From an uncultured Prochlorococcus sp. (lineage in GTDB: Bacteria; Cyanobacteriota; Cyanobacteriia; PCC-6307; Cyanobiaceae): DNA of 20,999 bases. Numbering within the stretch: the first letter of the stretch is position 1; every line of letters begins with the position of its first letter. This document shows positions 7,568-15,116 of this stretch, one piece after another. The DNA lies in contig CACGIB010000012.1 in assembly GCA_902573045.1 (NCBI GenBank), positions 1 through 20,999 of the forward strand. Reading direction: 5' to 3'. A program made the translations under genes and the position numbers. Below the pieces are notes generated by a model. The model had not been told where the DNA came from, made no database searches, and saw only the letters and a list, made by a program, of their open reading frames with translations.

Positions 7568-7785
7568 CCGCCAGTGATATCACTGCTATCATCAACTAAA
7601 CCTTCTCCTCCTGAAAGTAGGATTTTACTTGTAGGTTCTTGTTGGAATGAATTCCCATCAATTTCTAAATTATCTTGAGAATATTTTGATATAGCCTCAA
7701 GATTGATATCGGAAGCACTAACAGAAAGTGGTGCTAAAAATCCAATCGCTGCAGGGGCTACAAGCAACTGCTTAAATAATTTCAT
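6694..7785 (-). CDS. Outer-membrane porin 1 (SLH-less Som-like)
   Basis: This 363-aa protein has a signal peptide (MKLFKQLLVAPAAIGFLAPL..., cut near SASA, about residue 24), a unique 50-residue spacer (about 25-74) and a beta-barrel of about 290 residues. The barrel shows alternating hydrophobic strands, Gly/Asp/Thr-rich loops, and a C-terminal Phe (VKTSFSF), the BAM recognition end. Two cysteines (GACAYSAF..MGNCG) could close one loop with a disulfide. Cyanobacterial porins usually have an SLH domain after the signal peptide to grip the wall; none is visible here. Barrel, stop and terminator are identical to porin 2. A GTGAGGAA Shine-Dalgarno-like site precedes the ATG. It likely allows passive uptake of small solutes, and substrate preference cannot be read from the sequence. 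Confidence 0.85.
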   Translation of the reverse strand: MKLFKQLLVAPAAIGFLAPLSVSASDINLEAISKYSQDNLEIDGNSFQQEPTSKILLSGGEGLVDDSSDITGGFSETTTASFGVDFLVGAVDGAASEATTFGYQMGIGLETSFTGEDALSATIDIGDADGAAGTELGFDDTDDVLTLDGLTYTFPVGGATVLVGDNTDISAVYSGACAYSAFTDYMGNCGTGNSVGVGGNGATAAMSYAFDSGFSLAGGVSSTPSTLLTEEGADTFGIEAAYTADVYGVSLAYSDAEATTYWGFNGNYAFDFATISAGIESQDDGTEATGFFVGLSFDEVGAGSLDLGMGTTANFSDADTEYYIYEASYAYPINDGMTITPGVYIKEGTTDETGFAVKTSFSF

Positions 7786-7819
7786 TAAAATTCCTCACAC
7801 AGAATTAAATTGTAGCTTC

Positions 7820-7847
7820 ATTTTAGTGCAAAATAAAATAATTGCAA
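7820..7847 (-). promoter_or_regulatory. Possible promoter of porin 1
   Basis: On the minus strand TTGCAA (plus 7842-7847), a 16-base spacer and TAAAAT (plus 7820-7825) lie 35 bases before the porin-1 start. An alternative -10, TACAAT, lies at plus 7809-7814. No GTAN8TAC box is present in the 81-base gap, unlike porin 2. Confidence 0.35.
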
Positions 7848-7866
7848 AAGGTATTCAGCCATTTTT

Positions 7867-9684
7867 TTAATCGTACGTTGGGAATATCTCACTAACAGGT
7901 TTTAAAAAATCTTCATATTTTTTCCAATAACCTGAAAAGTTTGGGTTGATTTTTTTTCTTACTTGAGCGCTACTCGCTGTGAATACACTTCTTTTACTTT
8001 TTTGTGGTGATAGATATTTATCACTCCATTCCCATTCAAGCCAATTTATTAAATTTCGAATATTTTCTTTAGGATTTTGAAGGACCTTATCATGATCATA
8101 ACTGTAAATCATTGATCCAAATTTGCTTTTGTATTCATGCATGAGTTTTAAGTGATACTGATATAAATCAGTGATATCATTTAGTGAACTCGAAAAACTT
8201 TGATTCAAAAAGTTTGTTCTATAAATTGAAAGAACATTATCAAGTGGATTTCTGTTACAGTGAATGATTTTTGAATTTGGGAACAAATTATAGATTATTG
8301 GACAATATAAAAAGTTGAACAAATTTTTATCTGTAAAAATTTTCTTTTGCGAATTGATGAGTCTGACTTTTTGAGCATAGCTATTCTGAACTTCAAGCCA
8401 ATCGTCAGTTCTCATAAGAGATTCTTCTAAAAATGAAACCTCTCCAAGGTCTTTAACTTCAGGATTAAGACTTAAAATGCTCTCCAACAAAGTACTTCCA
8501 CACCTCGGCATCCCAACAATAAATAAATATTGATTACTATCTTTTGTAATATTCGTATTGGAAGCCTTAACTATTTTTAAATTTCTGTAGTACTCTCCTG
8601 TGTCTAATTTTCTTTTTAAATCAGATGGTTGTATCTTTAGTTTTTCTTCATTTGCAATTTTAAGAAAATAAGCACTTTTTTTATAATCCTTTTTGTAATG
8701 GTATATATTTGCCTTTGAGAAGCAAATATGTATTTTTTCAATTTGCGAGATATTTTCTATCTCAATATTAAGCAACCTCTTTAATAGGTCATTATGATTT
8801 GAAAAATCATACATAGTTGATAATTCATAAAAACTATTTGAATTAAATTGATCCTTTAAAAGGATTTCAATATGTGTATTTATAGATAAATCCAATAACC
8901 CTAAATTTCTGTACATAACCGCTAAATTAAACCTTAATGGAATGAAATTTGGAAATATATCAATACCTTCCTTCAAAATCAGAATTCCTTTTTTTAATTC
9001 TTTATTTTTAAAATAAAGATCGCTCAAATTAAGGTATAAAATTCTTTCCTTATTGAAATCTTTTCTTAATTTTAAAAGAACAGTTTCACCCAATGAATAC
9101 TTTCTTTGATTAATAAATATTTTGGAAATTAAAATTTCTCTCTGAAAATACAAAAAGCTTTCTCTAGGTAATTTTAAATTAAGTAATAATTCTTTTGCCT
9201 CCTCATTTTGAAAAAATTCAATAAGAATATCAGCTTTAAAAATCTTATATATTTGATTTTTTGGCTGAAGCTTTATTGCAGAATCAATAGAGAATATTGC
9301 ATCTTTAAAGGATTTAATAGCTTTATATGTAATTGATAAATTGTAGTAAATATCAGAATTAGATTTTTCTATTTTTTTTGCAGCATATAATGTTTTTAAA
9401 GCATCATTAAATTTATTCTCTTTTCTCAAAATTTCAGCTAATAAGATGTATGACTGAGTTATTAAAGGATATTTTTTAACACATAAGAAAAATAAGTTTT
9501 TAGCAACATTTAGATTATTAATCTCTCTATTAAATAGTCCATATGAGATAAGCAAATCATATGTATAGATCTTTTGATTTAATAATTTTTTATAAATTTC
9601 ATTCGCTTGATTTAAGTTACCTTCTTTATGCTTCTCTTTAGCAATTTGAATATATTTTATTATTTCTGAAGTATCGTAATTCAT
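7867..9684 (-). CDS. TPR-repeat sulfotransferase 1
   Basis: In this 605-aa protein, residues 1-350 are helical tetratricopeptide-like repeats (for example SDIYYNLSITYKAIKSFKDA, FIPLRFNLAVMYRNLGLLDL). From about 385 a sulfotransferase domain follows. The PAPS 5'-phosphosulfate loop is GMPRCGSTL (391-399), and the 3'-phosphate motif is the CNRNPLDNVLSIYR stretch (Arg478, Ser486). Such TPR-sulfotransferases transfer sulfate from PAPS to a carbohydrate, lipid or protein acceptor. The acceptor is unknown, and surface polysaccharide or protein is a guess from the porin neighbours. No signal peptide is seen, so it is probably cytosolic. It lies on the same strand between the two porin genes. Homologous recombination between the flanking 949-bp repeats would delete it. 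Confidence 0.87.
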   Translation of the reverse strand: MNYDTSEIIKYIQIAKEKHKEGNLNQANEIYKKLLNQKIYTYDLLISYGLFNREINNLNVAKNLFFLCVKKYPLITQSYILLAEILRKENKFNDALKTLYAAKKIEKSNSDIYYNLSITYKAIKSFKDAIFSIDSAIKLQPKNQIYKIFKADILIEFFQNEEAKELLLNLKLPRESFLYFQREILISKIFINQRKYSLGETVLLKLRKDFNKERILYLNLSDLYFKNKELKKGILILKEGIDIFPNFIPLRFNLAVMYRNLGLLDLSINTHIEILLKDQFNSNSFYELSTMYDFSNHNDLLKRLLNIEIENISQIEKIHICFSKANIYHYKKDYKKSAYFLKIANEEKLKIQPSDLKRKLDTGEYYRNLKIVKASNTNITKDSNQYLFIVGMPRCGSTLLESILSLNPEVKDLGEVSFLEESLMRTDDWLEVQNSYAQKVRLINSQKKIFTDKNLFNFLYCPIIYNLFPNSKIIHCNRNPLDNVLSIYRTNFLNQSFSSSLNDITDLYQYHLKLMHEYKSKFGSMIYSYDHDKVLQNPKENIRNLINWLEWEWSDKYLSPQKSKRSVFTASSAQVRKKINPNFSGYWKKYEDFLKPVSEIFPTYD

Positions 9685-9742
9685 TAATAATTAAAGAGAC
9701 ATAATGCTATTTGATTAATAATACATTTTTTTACTTCTCGTA

Positions 9743-10691
9743 TCTTAAAAAAAAAGACCCACCAAATTGGCAGGTCTTGTATGTGTGTAGTTTTAATTAA
9801 TAATTAAACTAATTTAATTAGAAACTAAATGAAGTTTTAACAGCAAAACCAGTCTCATCAGTTGTACCCTCTTTAATGTATACACCTGGTGTGATTGTCA
9901 TACCATCGTTTATTGGATAAGCATATGATGCTTCATAGATGTAGTACTCAGTATCAGCGTCTGAGAAGTTAGCTGTTGTACCCATACCTAAGTCAAGAGA
10001 ACCAGCTCCAACTTCATCGAAGCTTAGACCAACAAAGAATCCTGTTGCTTCTGTACCATCGTCTTGAGATTCAATACCAGCACTTATTGTTGCGAAGTCA
10101 AAAGCATAGTTACCATTGAAACCCCAATAAGTTGTTGCTTCTGCATCAGAATAAGCTAGTGATACTCCATAAACGTCTGCAGTGTAAGCAGCCTCAATAC
10201 CGAAGGTATCAGCACCTTCTTCAGTTAAAAGTGTACTAGGAGTAGAAGAAACACCACCAGCTAATGAGAATCCGCTATCAAAAGCGTAAGACATTGCTGC
10301 AGTAGCACCATTACCACCTACACCAACAGAGTTACCTGTACCACAGTTACCCATGTAGTCAGTGAAAGCACTGTAAGCACAAGCTCCTGAATACACAGCA
10401 CTGATGTCAGTGTTATCACCAACCAATACTGTTGCACCACCTACTGGGAATGTGTATGTAAGACCATCAAGTGTAAGTACGTCATCGGTGTCATCGAAAC
10501 CTAATTCAGTTCCAGCGGCACCATCAGCATCACCTATATCAATAGTTGCACTAAGTGCATCTTCACCAGTAAAACTAGTTTCTAAGCCAATACCCATTTG
10601 ATAACCAAATGTTGTTGCCTCAGAAGCTGCTCCATCAACAGCGCCGACTAAAAAATCAACACCAAAAGATGCTGTTGTTGTTTCTGAGAAT
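9743..10691. repeat. 949-bp perfect direct repeat, copy B
   Basis: This is the second copy of the block at 6619-7567, in the same orientation, 3124 bases away and without a single mismatch. The exact identity includes third codon positions and the non-coding 75 bases after the stop. It therefore reflects recent duplication or gene conversion rather than protein-level selection. Confidence 0.97.
9747..9777 (-). terminator. Terminator of porin gene 2
   Basis: This is identical to the porin-1 terminator: outer stem AGACC/GGTCT, inner CCAA/TTGG, then nine T on the minus strand (plus 9747-9755). It separates porin 2 from the downstream sulfotransferase start at 9684. Confidence 0.85.
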
Positions 10692-10867
10692 GAACCAGCT
10701 TCAAGATTGTTGAATCTAGCTTCTAAACCGTCAATACGGCTATTTGTAACTGCAATTTCTTCTGCAGCGTTGAAATCATTAATAGTGACTTCGTTGGCAG
10801 TCGCGGCAACAGGGGCTAATAAGCCTAATGTTGCAGGTGCCACGAGTAAGCTCTTAAAAAGCTTCAT
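9818..10867 (-). CDS. Outer-membrane porin 2 (SLH-less Som-like)
   Basis: This 349-aa protein starts at the ATG at 10867 (MKLFKSLLVAPATLGLLAPV...). It is preceded by GTGAGGAAA, the same ribosome-site block as porin 1, so the open frame's ATG ten codons upstream is not used. A signal peptide (cut near ATANE) is followed by a 40-residue segment, DFNAAEEIAVTN then SRIDGLEARFNNLE. This is a short amphipathic coiled coil like the linker that follows SLH in full-length porins, but the SLH itself is missing. The barrel from SFSETTT onward is identical to porin 1 and ends in Phe. The promoter carries a canonical NtcA site, so expression is probably raised under nitrogen limitation. A role in nitrogen-compound uptake is inference. 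Confidence 0.86.
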   Translation of the reverse strand: MKLFKSLLVAPATLGLLAPVAATANEVTINDFNAAEEIAVTNSRIDGLEARFNNLEAGSFSETTTASFGVDFLVGAVDGAASEATTFGYQMGIGLETSFTGEDALSATIDIGDADGAAGTELGFDDTDDVLTLDGLTYTFPVGGATVLVGDNTDISAVYSGACAYSAFTDYMGNCGTGNSVGVGGNGATAAMSYAFDSGFSLAGGVSSTPSTLLTEEGADTFGIEAAYTADVYGVSLAYSDAEATTYWGFNGNYAFDFATISAGIESQDDGTEATGFFVGLSFDEVGAGSLDLGMGTTANFSDADTEYYIYEASYAYPINDGMTITPGVYIKEGTTDETGFAVKTSFSF

Positions 10868-10900
10868 AAATTTCCTCACACGAAATTTAAAGGACACTTT

Positions 10901-10944
10901 ATCTTACTGTAAAAAATATTTTAATTTCAAGTATCAACCGATAC
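10901..10944 (-). promoter_or_regulatory. NtcA-activated promoter of porin 2
   Basis: GTATCAACCGATAC (10931-10944) fits GTAN8TAC and is also a perfect five-base inverted repeat (GTATC/GATAC). On the minus strand 24 bases separate it from TAAGAT (plus 10901-10906), which fits TAN3T. The whole matches the class II NtcA architecture GTAN8TAC-N22-24-TAN3T. A weak TTGAAA -35 overlaps at plus 10925-10930. The -10 lies 34 bases upstream of the porin start. NtcA is the global nitrogen regulator of cyanobacteria and binds this sequence when 2-oxoglutarate is high. Confidence 0.75.
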
Positions 10945-11221
10945 GTTTTATTTAAATTTCTAGATTTTTCTGTTTTTTGAAATTAACGCATCAAATAGAA
11001 AATCCGACAAATACTGGTACAAGAGGGATTTATGGAAAAAAATAAAAAAAATTTAATAATTAAAATTTAGGTGTGACGGTACTATTAGTGTCCTTTTTAC
11101 AAGAAGCTTTTTTTATTTTTTTGTTGAAAATCATAAGAATATTGTTAGTTACGCAACATTTTTGAGAATTCAAAGTTAGTTTGTTTTAAATAGGGATATT
11201 AATCTATCAACAAGCCAGGAA
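10945..11221. other. Divergent intergenic region upstream of TPR-sulfotransferase 2
   Basis: Together with the NtcA promoter this makes a 354-base gap between divergent genes. I see no coding frame beyond 12 codons. An AGGA lies just before the ATG at 11222. Promoter-like matches for the + strand gene (TTGAGA near 11160 with TTAAAT about 18 bases later) are weak. Confidence 0.4.
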
Positions 11222-13390
11222 ATGAAAGGATTTGGGAGTAACGATAAAAAAACTGATAAGTCAATTAAAAAAAAAGGTAAAGCATTGAAAAAAGATGTAT
11301 TAATATCTGATGCCTTTTTATTACATTCAAGTGGGAAAATTAAAGAAGCAACCAAAATGTATAATTTTCTAATTCAAAATAAAATTTACGACCCTAGAAT
11401 ATTTAATAATTTAGGTAGTATTTATTCTCAATTAAAGCAGTTTGATAAAGCAATATTGTTGTTTGAAGAATCACTTAAAAAATTTCCAAATAGCCAAGAA
11501 GCATATCTCAACTTAGCCAATATCATGGTAATAAAAGGGAGAAATGATATTGCTAAAGAAATCCTAAATAAAGCAATTGAATTAAATCCGAAGTTTTTAA
11601 GGTCTTATTCCAATTTGGCCAGTATTTTAGTGCGGGAGGGGGATCTTGAAAAAGCTGAATTCTTTTTGAAAAAGAGTTTAGAAATAGATCCCAAAGACAT
11701 TAATACATTAGTAAATTTAGCTTGTGTTTTGAAAGATTTAGGTAACTCCAAGCAAGCTGAAAAATTCTTAAGAGATGCTCTTATGATTAATCCTAAATAT
11801 GATTTAGCTCTAATAAATTTAGGTGCGACTTTAAATGATTTGGGGAAAATTGATGAAGGAGAAGAATTTTTAAGAAAAGCGCTCAAAATAAATCCAACTT
11901 CACCAATAGCTTTAAATAACTTAGGTAATATTATGACTAAACAGAATAATGACAGGGACGCTGAAATCTGTTATCGAAAAGCAATCGAACTAAAATCAGA
12001 TTTTTCTCTTGCTTACAATAACCTTGCTTCACTTCTATCAAAGCAAGGCAAACTTATTGAAGCAGAAAAATTTACTGAAAAAGCTATAAATTTCAATCCA
12101 AAATTTGATTTAGCTTATGTAAATTTGGGATCTATTAAAATTGATCTCAACAAATTATCAGAAGCAGAAGAATTATTCCTAAGTGCAATTGAAATTAATG
12201 AAAACTACAATTATGCACATATTAATCTTTTGAGACTCTACGAGAAGACAAATAATTTAAAAAAATTAAAAGACCGAATAAAAACACTTGGTAGCAATAA
12301 ATTCATTATTAATGAAATACTTATGTTTAAAGCAAGAATTTGTTTTAGAGAAAAAGATTACATAACAGCAAAAAAATTAATTGACCAAGTTTCTAATGAT
12401 TGGATAAAAAGTACAGACCATAATACAAATATTCTTTTCTGGTCTTTTAAAGCATTTATTGAGGAAAAAATTAAAAATTTTGATGAAGCTTTCATATGCT
12501 TTGAGAAAAGCCAACACAATTTAAAGTATGAAAATTTTAATCCAGAAATTTTTCAAGAATATATTAGGGTTTATAGAAAAAATCTAGATAATAAAAATTT
12601 TGCAGTAGAGAACAAGCCTTCATATGAAGATGAACATTCACCTGTTTTTTTAATAGGATTTCCAAGATCAGGCACTACACTTCTTGATACTATTTTAAGA
12701 AGTCATCCTGAAATTGATGTTGTTGAGGAAAAACCTTTAATTAACTCTGTAGAGCAAGTTATAAAATCAAAATTCAAATACTCTCTTGATGAACTTAATA
12801 AACTTAATGCGAAAGATTTAGTAGTATTAAGAAATCACTATTTTGAAATCTTAAAAAATACCTGTAATAACAAAAACGCAAGAATATTGATTGATAAATT
12901 TCCATTTCAAACAGTTTGCTTACCTCTTATAAATTTATTATTTCCAAATTCAAAAATAATTTTCACACATAGAAATCCTTATGACACTGTTTTATCCTGT
13001 TTCCAACAATCATTTGAGCCAAACAATGCCATGTCTAACTTTCGAAGTATAGAATCGGCATCTGAAATATATGATTTAACAATGAATATGTGGATTGACT
13101 ACAAGACAACATTAAAAATGAATTTTATTACCTCTAAATATGAAGATTTGATAGAGGATTTTGATACTCATATTTCAAGAATTTTGGATTTCTTAGATTT
13201 AAAATGGGATGAAAATATTAAAAACTACAGAGATACTGCTTATAAAAGAGGGAAAATAAATACTCCTTCTTCATCACAAGTCGTTCAACCACTTTACAAA
13301 ACATCAATTGAGAAATGGAAAAGCTATGAGAAGTATTTTAAAAATTCAAATAAATGCCTTGAAAAATGGAAAAGTTATTTCAATTATTGA
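11222..13390 (+). CDS. TPR-repeat sulfotransferase 2
   Basis: This is a 722-aa protein. After a Lys-rich N-terminus come about nine canonical 34-residue TPRs (roughly 25-335; repeated NLG/NLA...AE-FL-KAL-INP pattern), then a helical linker and a PAPS-dependent sulfotransferase domain. The 5'-phosphosulfate loop is GFPRSGTTL (479-487). The 3'-phosphate motif is THRNPYDTVLSCFQ (Arg584, Ser592). The TPRs are more regular than in the 605-aa paralogue at 7867, and the two proteins look only distantly alike outside the motifs. The substrate is unknown. The gene runs divergently from porin 2. Sulfating enzymes beside outer-membrane genes suggest cell-surface modification, but this is inference. An SD-like AGGA lies immediately upstream. 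Confidence 0.88.
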   Translation: MKGFGSNDKKTDKSIKKKGKALKKDVLISDAFLLHSSGKIKEATKMYNFLIQNKIYDPRIFNNLGSIYSQLKQFDKAILLFEESLKKFPNSQEAYLNLANIMVIKGRNDIAKEILNKAIELNPKFLRSYSNLASILVREGDLEKAEFFLKKSLEIDPKDINTLVNLACVLKDLGNSKQAEKFLRDALMINPKYDLALINLGATLNDLGKIDEGEEFLRKALKINPTSPIALNNLGNIMTKQNNDRDAEICYRKAIELKSDFSLAYNNLASLLSKQGKLIEAEKFTEKAINFNPKFDLAYVNLGSIKIDLNKLSEAEELFLSAIEINENYNYAHINLLRLYEKTNNLKKLKDRIKTLGSNKFIINEILMFKARICFREKDYITAKKLIDQVSNDWIKSTDHNTNILFWSFKAFIEEKIKNFDEAFICFEKSQHNLKYENFNPEIFQEYIRVYRKNLDNKNFAVENKPSYEDEHSPVFLIGFPRSGTTLLDTILRSHPEIDVVEEKPLINSVEQVIKSKFKYSLDELNKLNAKDLVVLRNHYFEILKNTCNNKNARILIDKFPFQTVCLPLINLLFPNSKIIFTHRNPYDTVLSCFQQSFEPNNAMSNFRSIESASEIYDLTMNMWIDYKTTLKMNFITSKYEDLIEDFDTHISRILDFLDLKWDENIKNYRDTAYKRGKINTPSSSQVVQPLYKTSIEKWKSYEKYFKNSNKCLEKWKSYFNY

Positions 13391-13433
13391 TAAAGATTTA
13401 ATAAATTCAGTTAACTATTTTAAAAAAACTAAT

Positions 13434-13604
13434 TTAGGGATTTAATTTTTTTGAAATCTTGTAGTATGTTTTTTTTGTTTTATAAATTTTCTTTTGTGAA
13501 ATATTGACATCATCAACGTACCAACCGGAGGCAAGCCTTGTGTCTATTTCTTCGTAGTCTTTTTTTATATCTAGCTTTGATAATGATTTCTTTTTGTATT
13601 CCAT
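13434..13604 (-). CDS. 56-aa basic hypothetical protein
   Basis: The 56-aa product starts at the ATG at 13604 (MEYKKKSLSKLDI...). It is very basic at both ends, with a more complex middle, EEIDTRLASGWYVDD, that does not look like random AT-rich sequence. It lies in the gap after TPR-sulfotransferase 2, tail to tail, with 43 bases between the two stops. No family is recognised; the central motif recalls other small uncharacterised proteins of marine picocyanobacteria, without certainty. I see no Shine-Dalgarno site, which is common in this genus. Confidence 0.5.
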   Translation of the reverse strand: MEYKKKSLSKLDIKKDYEEIDTRLASGWYVDDVNISQKKIYKTKKTYYKISKKLNP

Positions 13605-13795
13605 GTAATACGAAAATATTAAGATTAATATAGCAAAAAATTGAGAGATTGAAATAAGCTAACCAACAAAATCTAATTTTAATTTTGATTTCTAAATCTT
13701 TAGAAAAAAGAAAAAAAATATCAGTTTCACCTCAAAAAGATTTTTTCTTGGTTATATTTTTTTTAAATTTATAGACCTGAGGAGCACAAGGTTAA

Positions 13796-13900
13796 ATGAC
13801 TCATTTAAATTTAATATTCAATTCTTTACCAAGAGATTTGACAGAGTTTGCTTTTTTTTTAGTGGTTGGTTTTACAGCAGGATCAATAGGTTTGATTTAA
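13796..13900 (+). CDS. 34-aa single-span membrane protein
   Basis: The 34-aa product reads MTHLNLIFNSLPRDLTEFAF followed by a hydrophobic helix (FLVVGFTAGSIGLI). A GAGGAG Shine-Dalgarno site lies 11 bases upstream (13779-13784), unusually strong for this genome. This makes translation likely. The form (short polar N-terminus, one helix, no tail) resembles small subunits of photosynthetic complexes, such as the minor subunits of NDH-1 or cytochrome b6f. I cannot match it to one with confidence. It converges with apt, and their ends are 20 bases apart. Confidence 0.6.
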   Translation: MTHLNLIFNSLPRDLTEFAFFLVVGFTAGSIGLI

Positions 13901-13920
13901 AATAAATTTATAAAAAACAA

Positions 13921-14433
13921 TCAGATTGCAATTATTGATTCTATTGGGAAATTTAATTTTGATCTTCCACTGAGTTCTTTTAATTCAACCACTGTCAATA
14001 CACCTGTTATTTTTTTTCCATTTTTTCTAATTAGATTAGCTACACAATTAATCGTTCCACCAGTTGCCAAAAGGTCGTCAACTATAACAAAAGAATTAAA
14101 TTTTTTAAGTGCGTCCTTCTGTATAGATAAAGAGTTCTTCCCGTACTCTAAATCATAGTCTTCTTGAATTAATTCCCCAGGTAGTTTTCCTGGTTTTCTA
14201 GCAACTATCATCGGTTTGGAGGCTTGAAGCGAAATTGCCGAGCCGAAAATAAAACCTCTAGCTTCTATAGAGATTATTGCATCACAATTCTTTAAAATTT
14301 GATTTGAAGACATTTTGAGGATTAATTCCTTAAAAACTTCTGAATCTTGAATTATTCCAAGTATATCTTTGAAAGCTATTCCTTTTTTCGGGAAATCATC
14401 ATAAGTCTTAATTAAATTCTCTAATTTCTTCAT
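13921..14433 (-). CDS. apt: Adenine phosphoribosyltransferase
   Basis: This 170-aa protein is the normal length for bacterial APRT. It has the N-terminal FPKKGIAFKDI motif, IISIEARGFIFGS, the ARKPGKLPGE loop and the PRPP-binding signature FVIVDDLLATGGT (115-127). It turns adenine and PRPP into AMP and pyrophosphate in the cytoplasm, salvaging adenine. It is the last ordinary housekeeping gene before the tRNA-Pro cassette region and stands alone on its strand here. The start ATG at 14433 agrees with family length. Confidence 0.93.
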   Translation of the reverse strand: MKKLENLIKTYDDFPKKGIAFKDILGIIQDSEVFKELILKMSSNQILKNCDAIISIEARGFIFGSAISLQASKPMIVARKPGKLPGELIQEDYDLEYGKNSLSIQKDALKKFNSFVIVDDLLATGGTINCVANLIRKNGKKITGVLTVVELKELSGRSKLNFPIESIIAI

Positions 14434-14898
14434 ACTGCAAAATTCAAATAATATTTTTGATAGTAATTCTTAAATTGGATTTAATAGTTACATATTTCCA
14501 TAGGGTGATAATTATCTTAACTAGAAGATTATTTTTCAGAGTCAGTTGCTAATAATGATGTCAAAATTTATAAGTGCATTTCCATTCCATTAAAAATTTT
14601 ATTATCGACTTTAATTATTATTTTTTAAAAGCCTTAAAACATCATTAATTTAAGGCTAATTATTAAATAAAATTTTCAAATTAATAATAATTTTTTATTA
14701 TTTTCAATCTCATCTAATAGTTTTAAATATCGGTTATTTATTTCTTAAAATTAAATTAAATTAGGTTGTTCAAATTTTTGTCAAAATCTATTTCTGTGAT
14801 TCATAAAAGATGGACTTTTTTGAAAATAACTCTAGTTTTAAAAAAATTTTTGAATTTGATCTTTTATAGATGACTATTATGAACTAAGATCTTATAAG
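14434..14898. other. 465-base AT-rich intergenic region with one stem-loop
   Basis: No coding frame of interest is found on either strand. A perfect 9-bp inverted repeat, AGCCTTAAA (14630-14638) and TTTAAGGCT (14649-14657), with a 10-base loop, is the only clear structure. It is not followed by a T run on either strand and could be part of an RNA or chance. A TATTAT at 14875-14880 is a likely -10 for tRNA-Pro, 18 bases before the tRNA. Confidence 0.4.
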
Positions 14899-14972
14899 CG
14901 GGGCGTGGCGCAGCTTGGTAGCGCGGGTGCTTTGGGAGCACTAGGTCGCAGGTTCGAATCCTGTCGCCCCGA
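14899..14972 (+). tRNA. trnP: tRNA-Pro (anticodon UGG), integration target
   Basis: The 74-nt cloverleaf has acceptor CGGGGCG/CGCCCCG with discriminator A. The D-arm is GCGCAGCTTGGTAGCGC. The anticodon stem GTGC/GCAC holds loop TTTGGGA (anticodon TGG). The T-arm CGCAGG/CCTGTCG has GTTCGAATC. It is complete and should be functional. The last 46 bases of the gene (14927-14972) recur exactly at 15669-15714, and 14930-14975 recur exactly at 17954-17999, so this is the attachment site of at least two integrations. The crossover is therefore at or 3' of the anticodon loop. Confidence 0.97.
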
Positions 14973-14995
14973 CTCAATTAAAACCAAGTCATACT

Positions 14996-15021
14996 AGCGA
15001 GTTACCCAGACTCGCTTTTTT
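14996..15021 (+). terminator. Terminator of tRNA-Pro
   Basis: AGCGAGT (14996-15002) pairs with ACTCGCT (15010-15016) around TACCCAG, followed by T6. It has a diverged twin at 18019 after the last tRNA fragment, where one base pair has changed on both sides so that the stem is kept. Confidence 0.85.
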
Positions 15022-15030
15022 ATTGGAAAT

Positions 15031-15068
15031 ATTTGTCCACGCCCAAAGTGGACAGATAGTGGACAAAT
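15031..15068 (+). repeat. Element-1 left repeat cluster (GTGGACAAAT type)
   Basis: The cluster holds one inverted copy, ATTTGTCCAC (15031-15040), then GTGGACAGAT (15048-15057) and GTGGACAAAT (15059-15068) with an 11-base period. The same motif recurs near the other end of the element. Tandem direct repeats of about 10 bp at helical period are the form of arm-type sites of tyrosine integrases (compare lambda P'1-P'3). Confidence 0.7.
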
Positions 15069-15092
15069 TTAATTGACAGTCGATCTACAATA

Positions 15093-15115
15093 AGGGGCAA
15101 TTAGCTCCTTTTTTT
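15093..15115 (+). promoter_or_regulatory. Terminator-like hairpin directly before a start codon
   Basis: AGGGGC (15093-15098) and GCTCCT (15104-15109) form a 6-bp stem with one G-T pair and a 5-base loop, followed by T7 ending at 15115, one base before the ATG at 15117. A TACAAT -10-like box overlaps just upstream. It could be an attenuator, a ribosome-site-hiding hairpin, or the end of an older transcript next to which the gene was inserted. Confidence 0.45.
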
Positions 15116-15116
15116 A

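Noticed and set aside
7280..10601. Identical 65-codon antisense frames (7280-7477 and 10404-10601) inside the porins
   Set aside because: They are shadows of the duplicated barrel; identity follows from the 949-bp repeat and gives no evidence of coding.
10868..10897. Earlier ATG of porin 2 at 10897
   Set aside because: The signal peptide and the GTGAGGAAA ribosome site, shared with porin 1, place the start at 10867.
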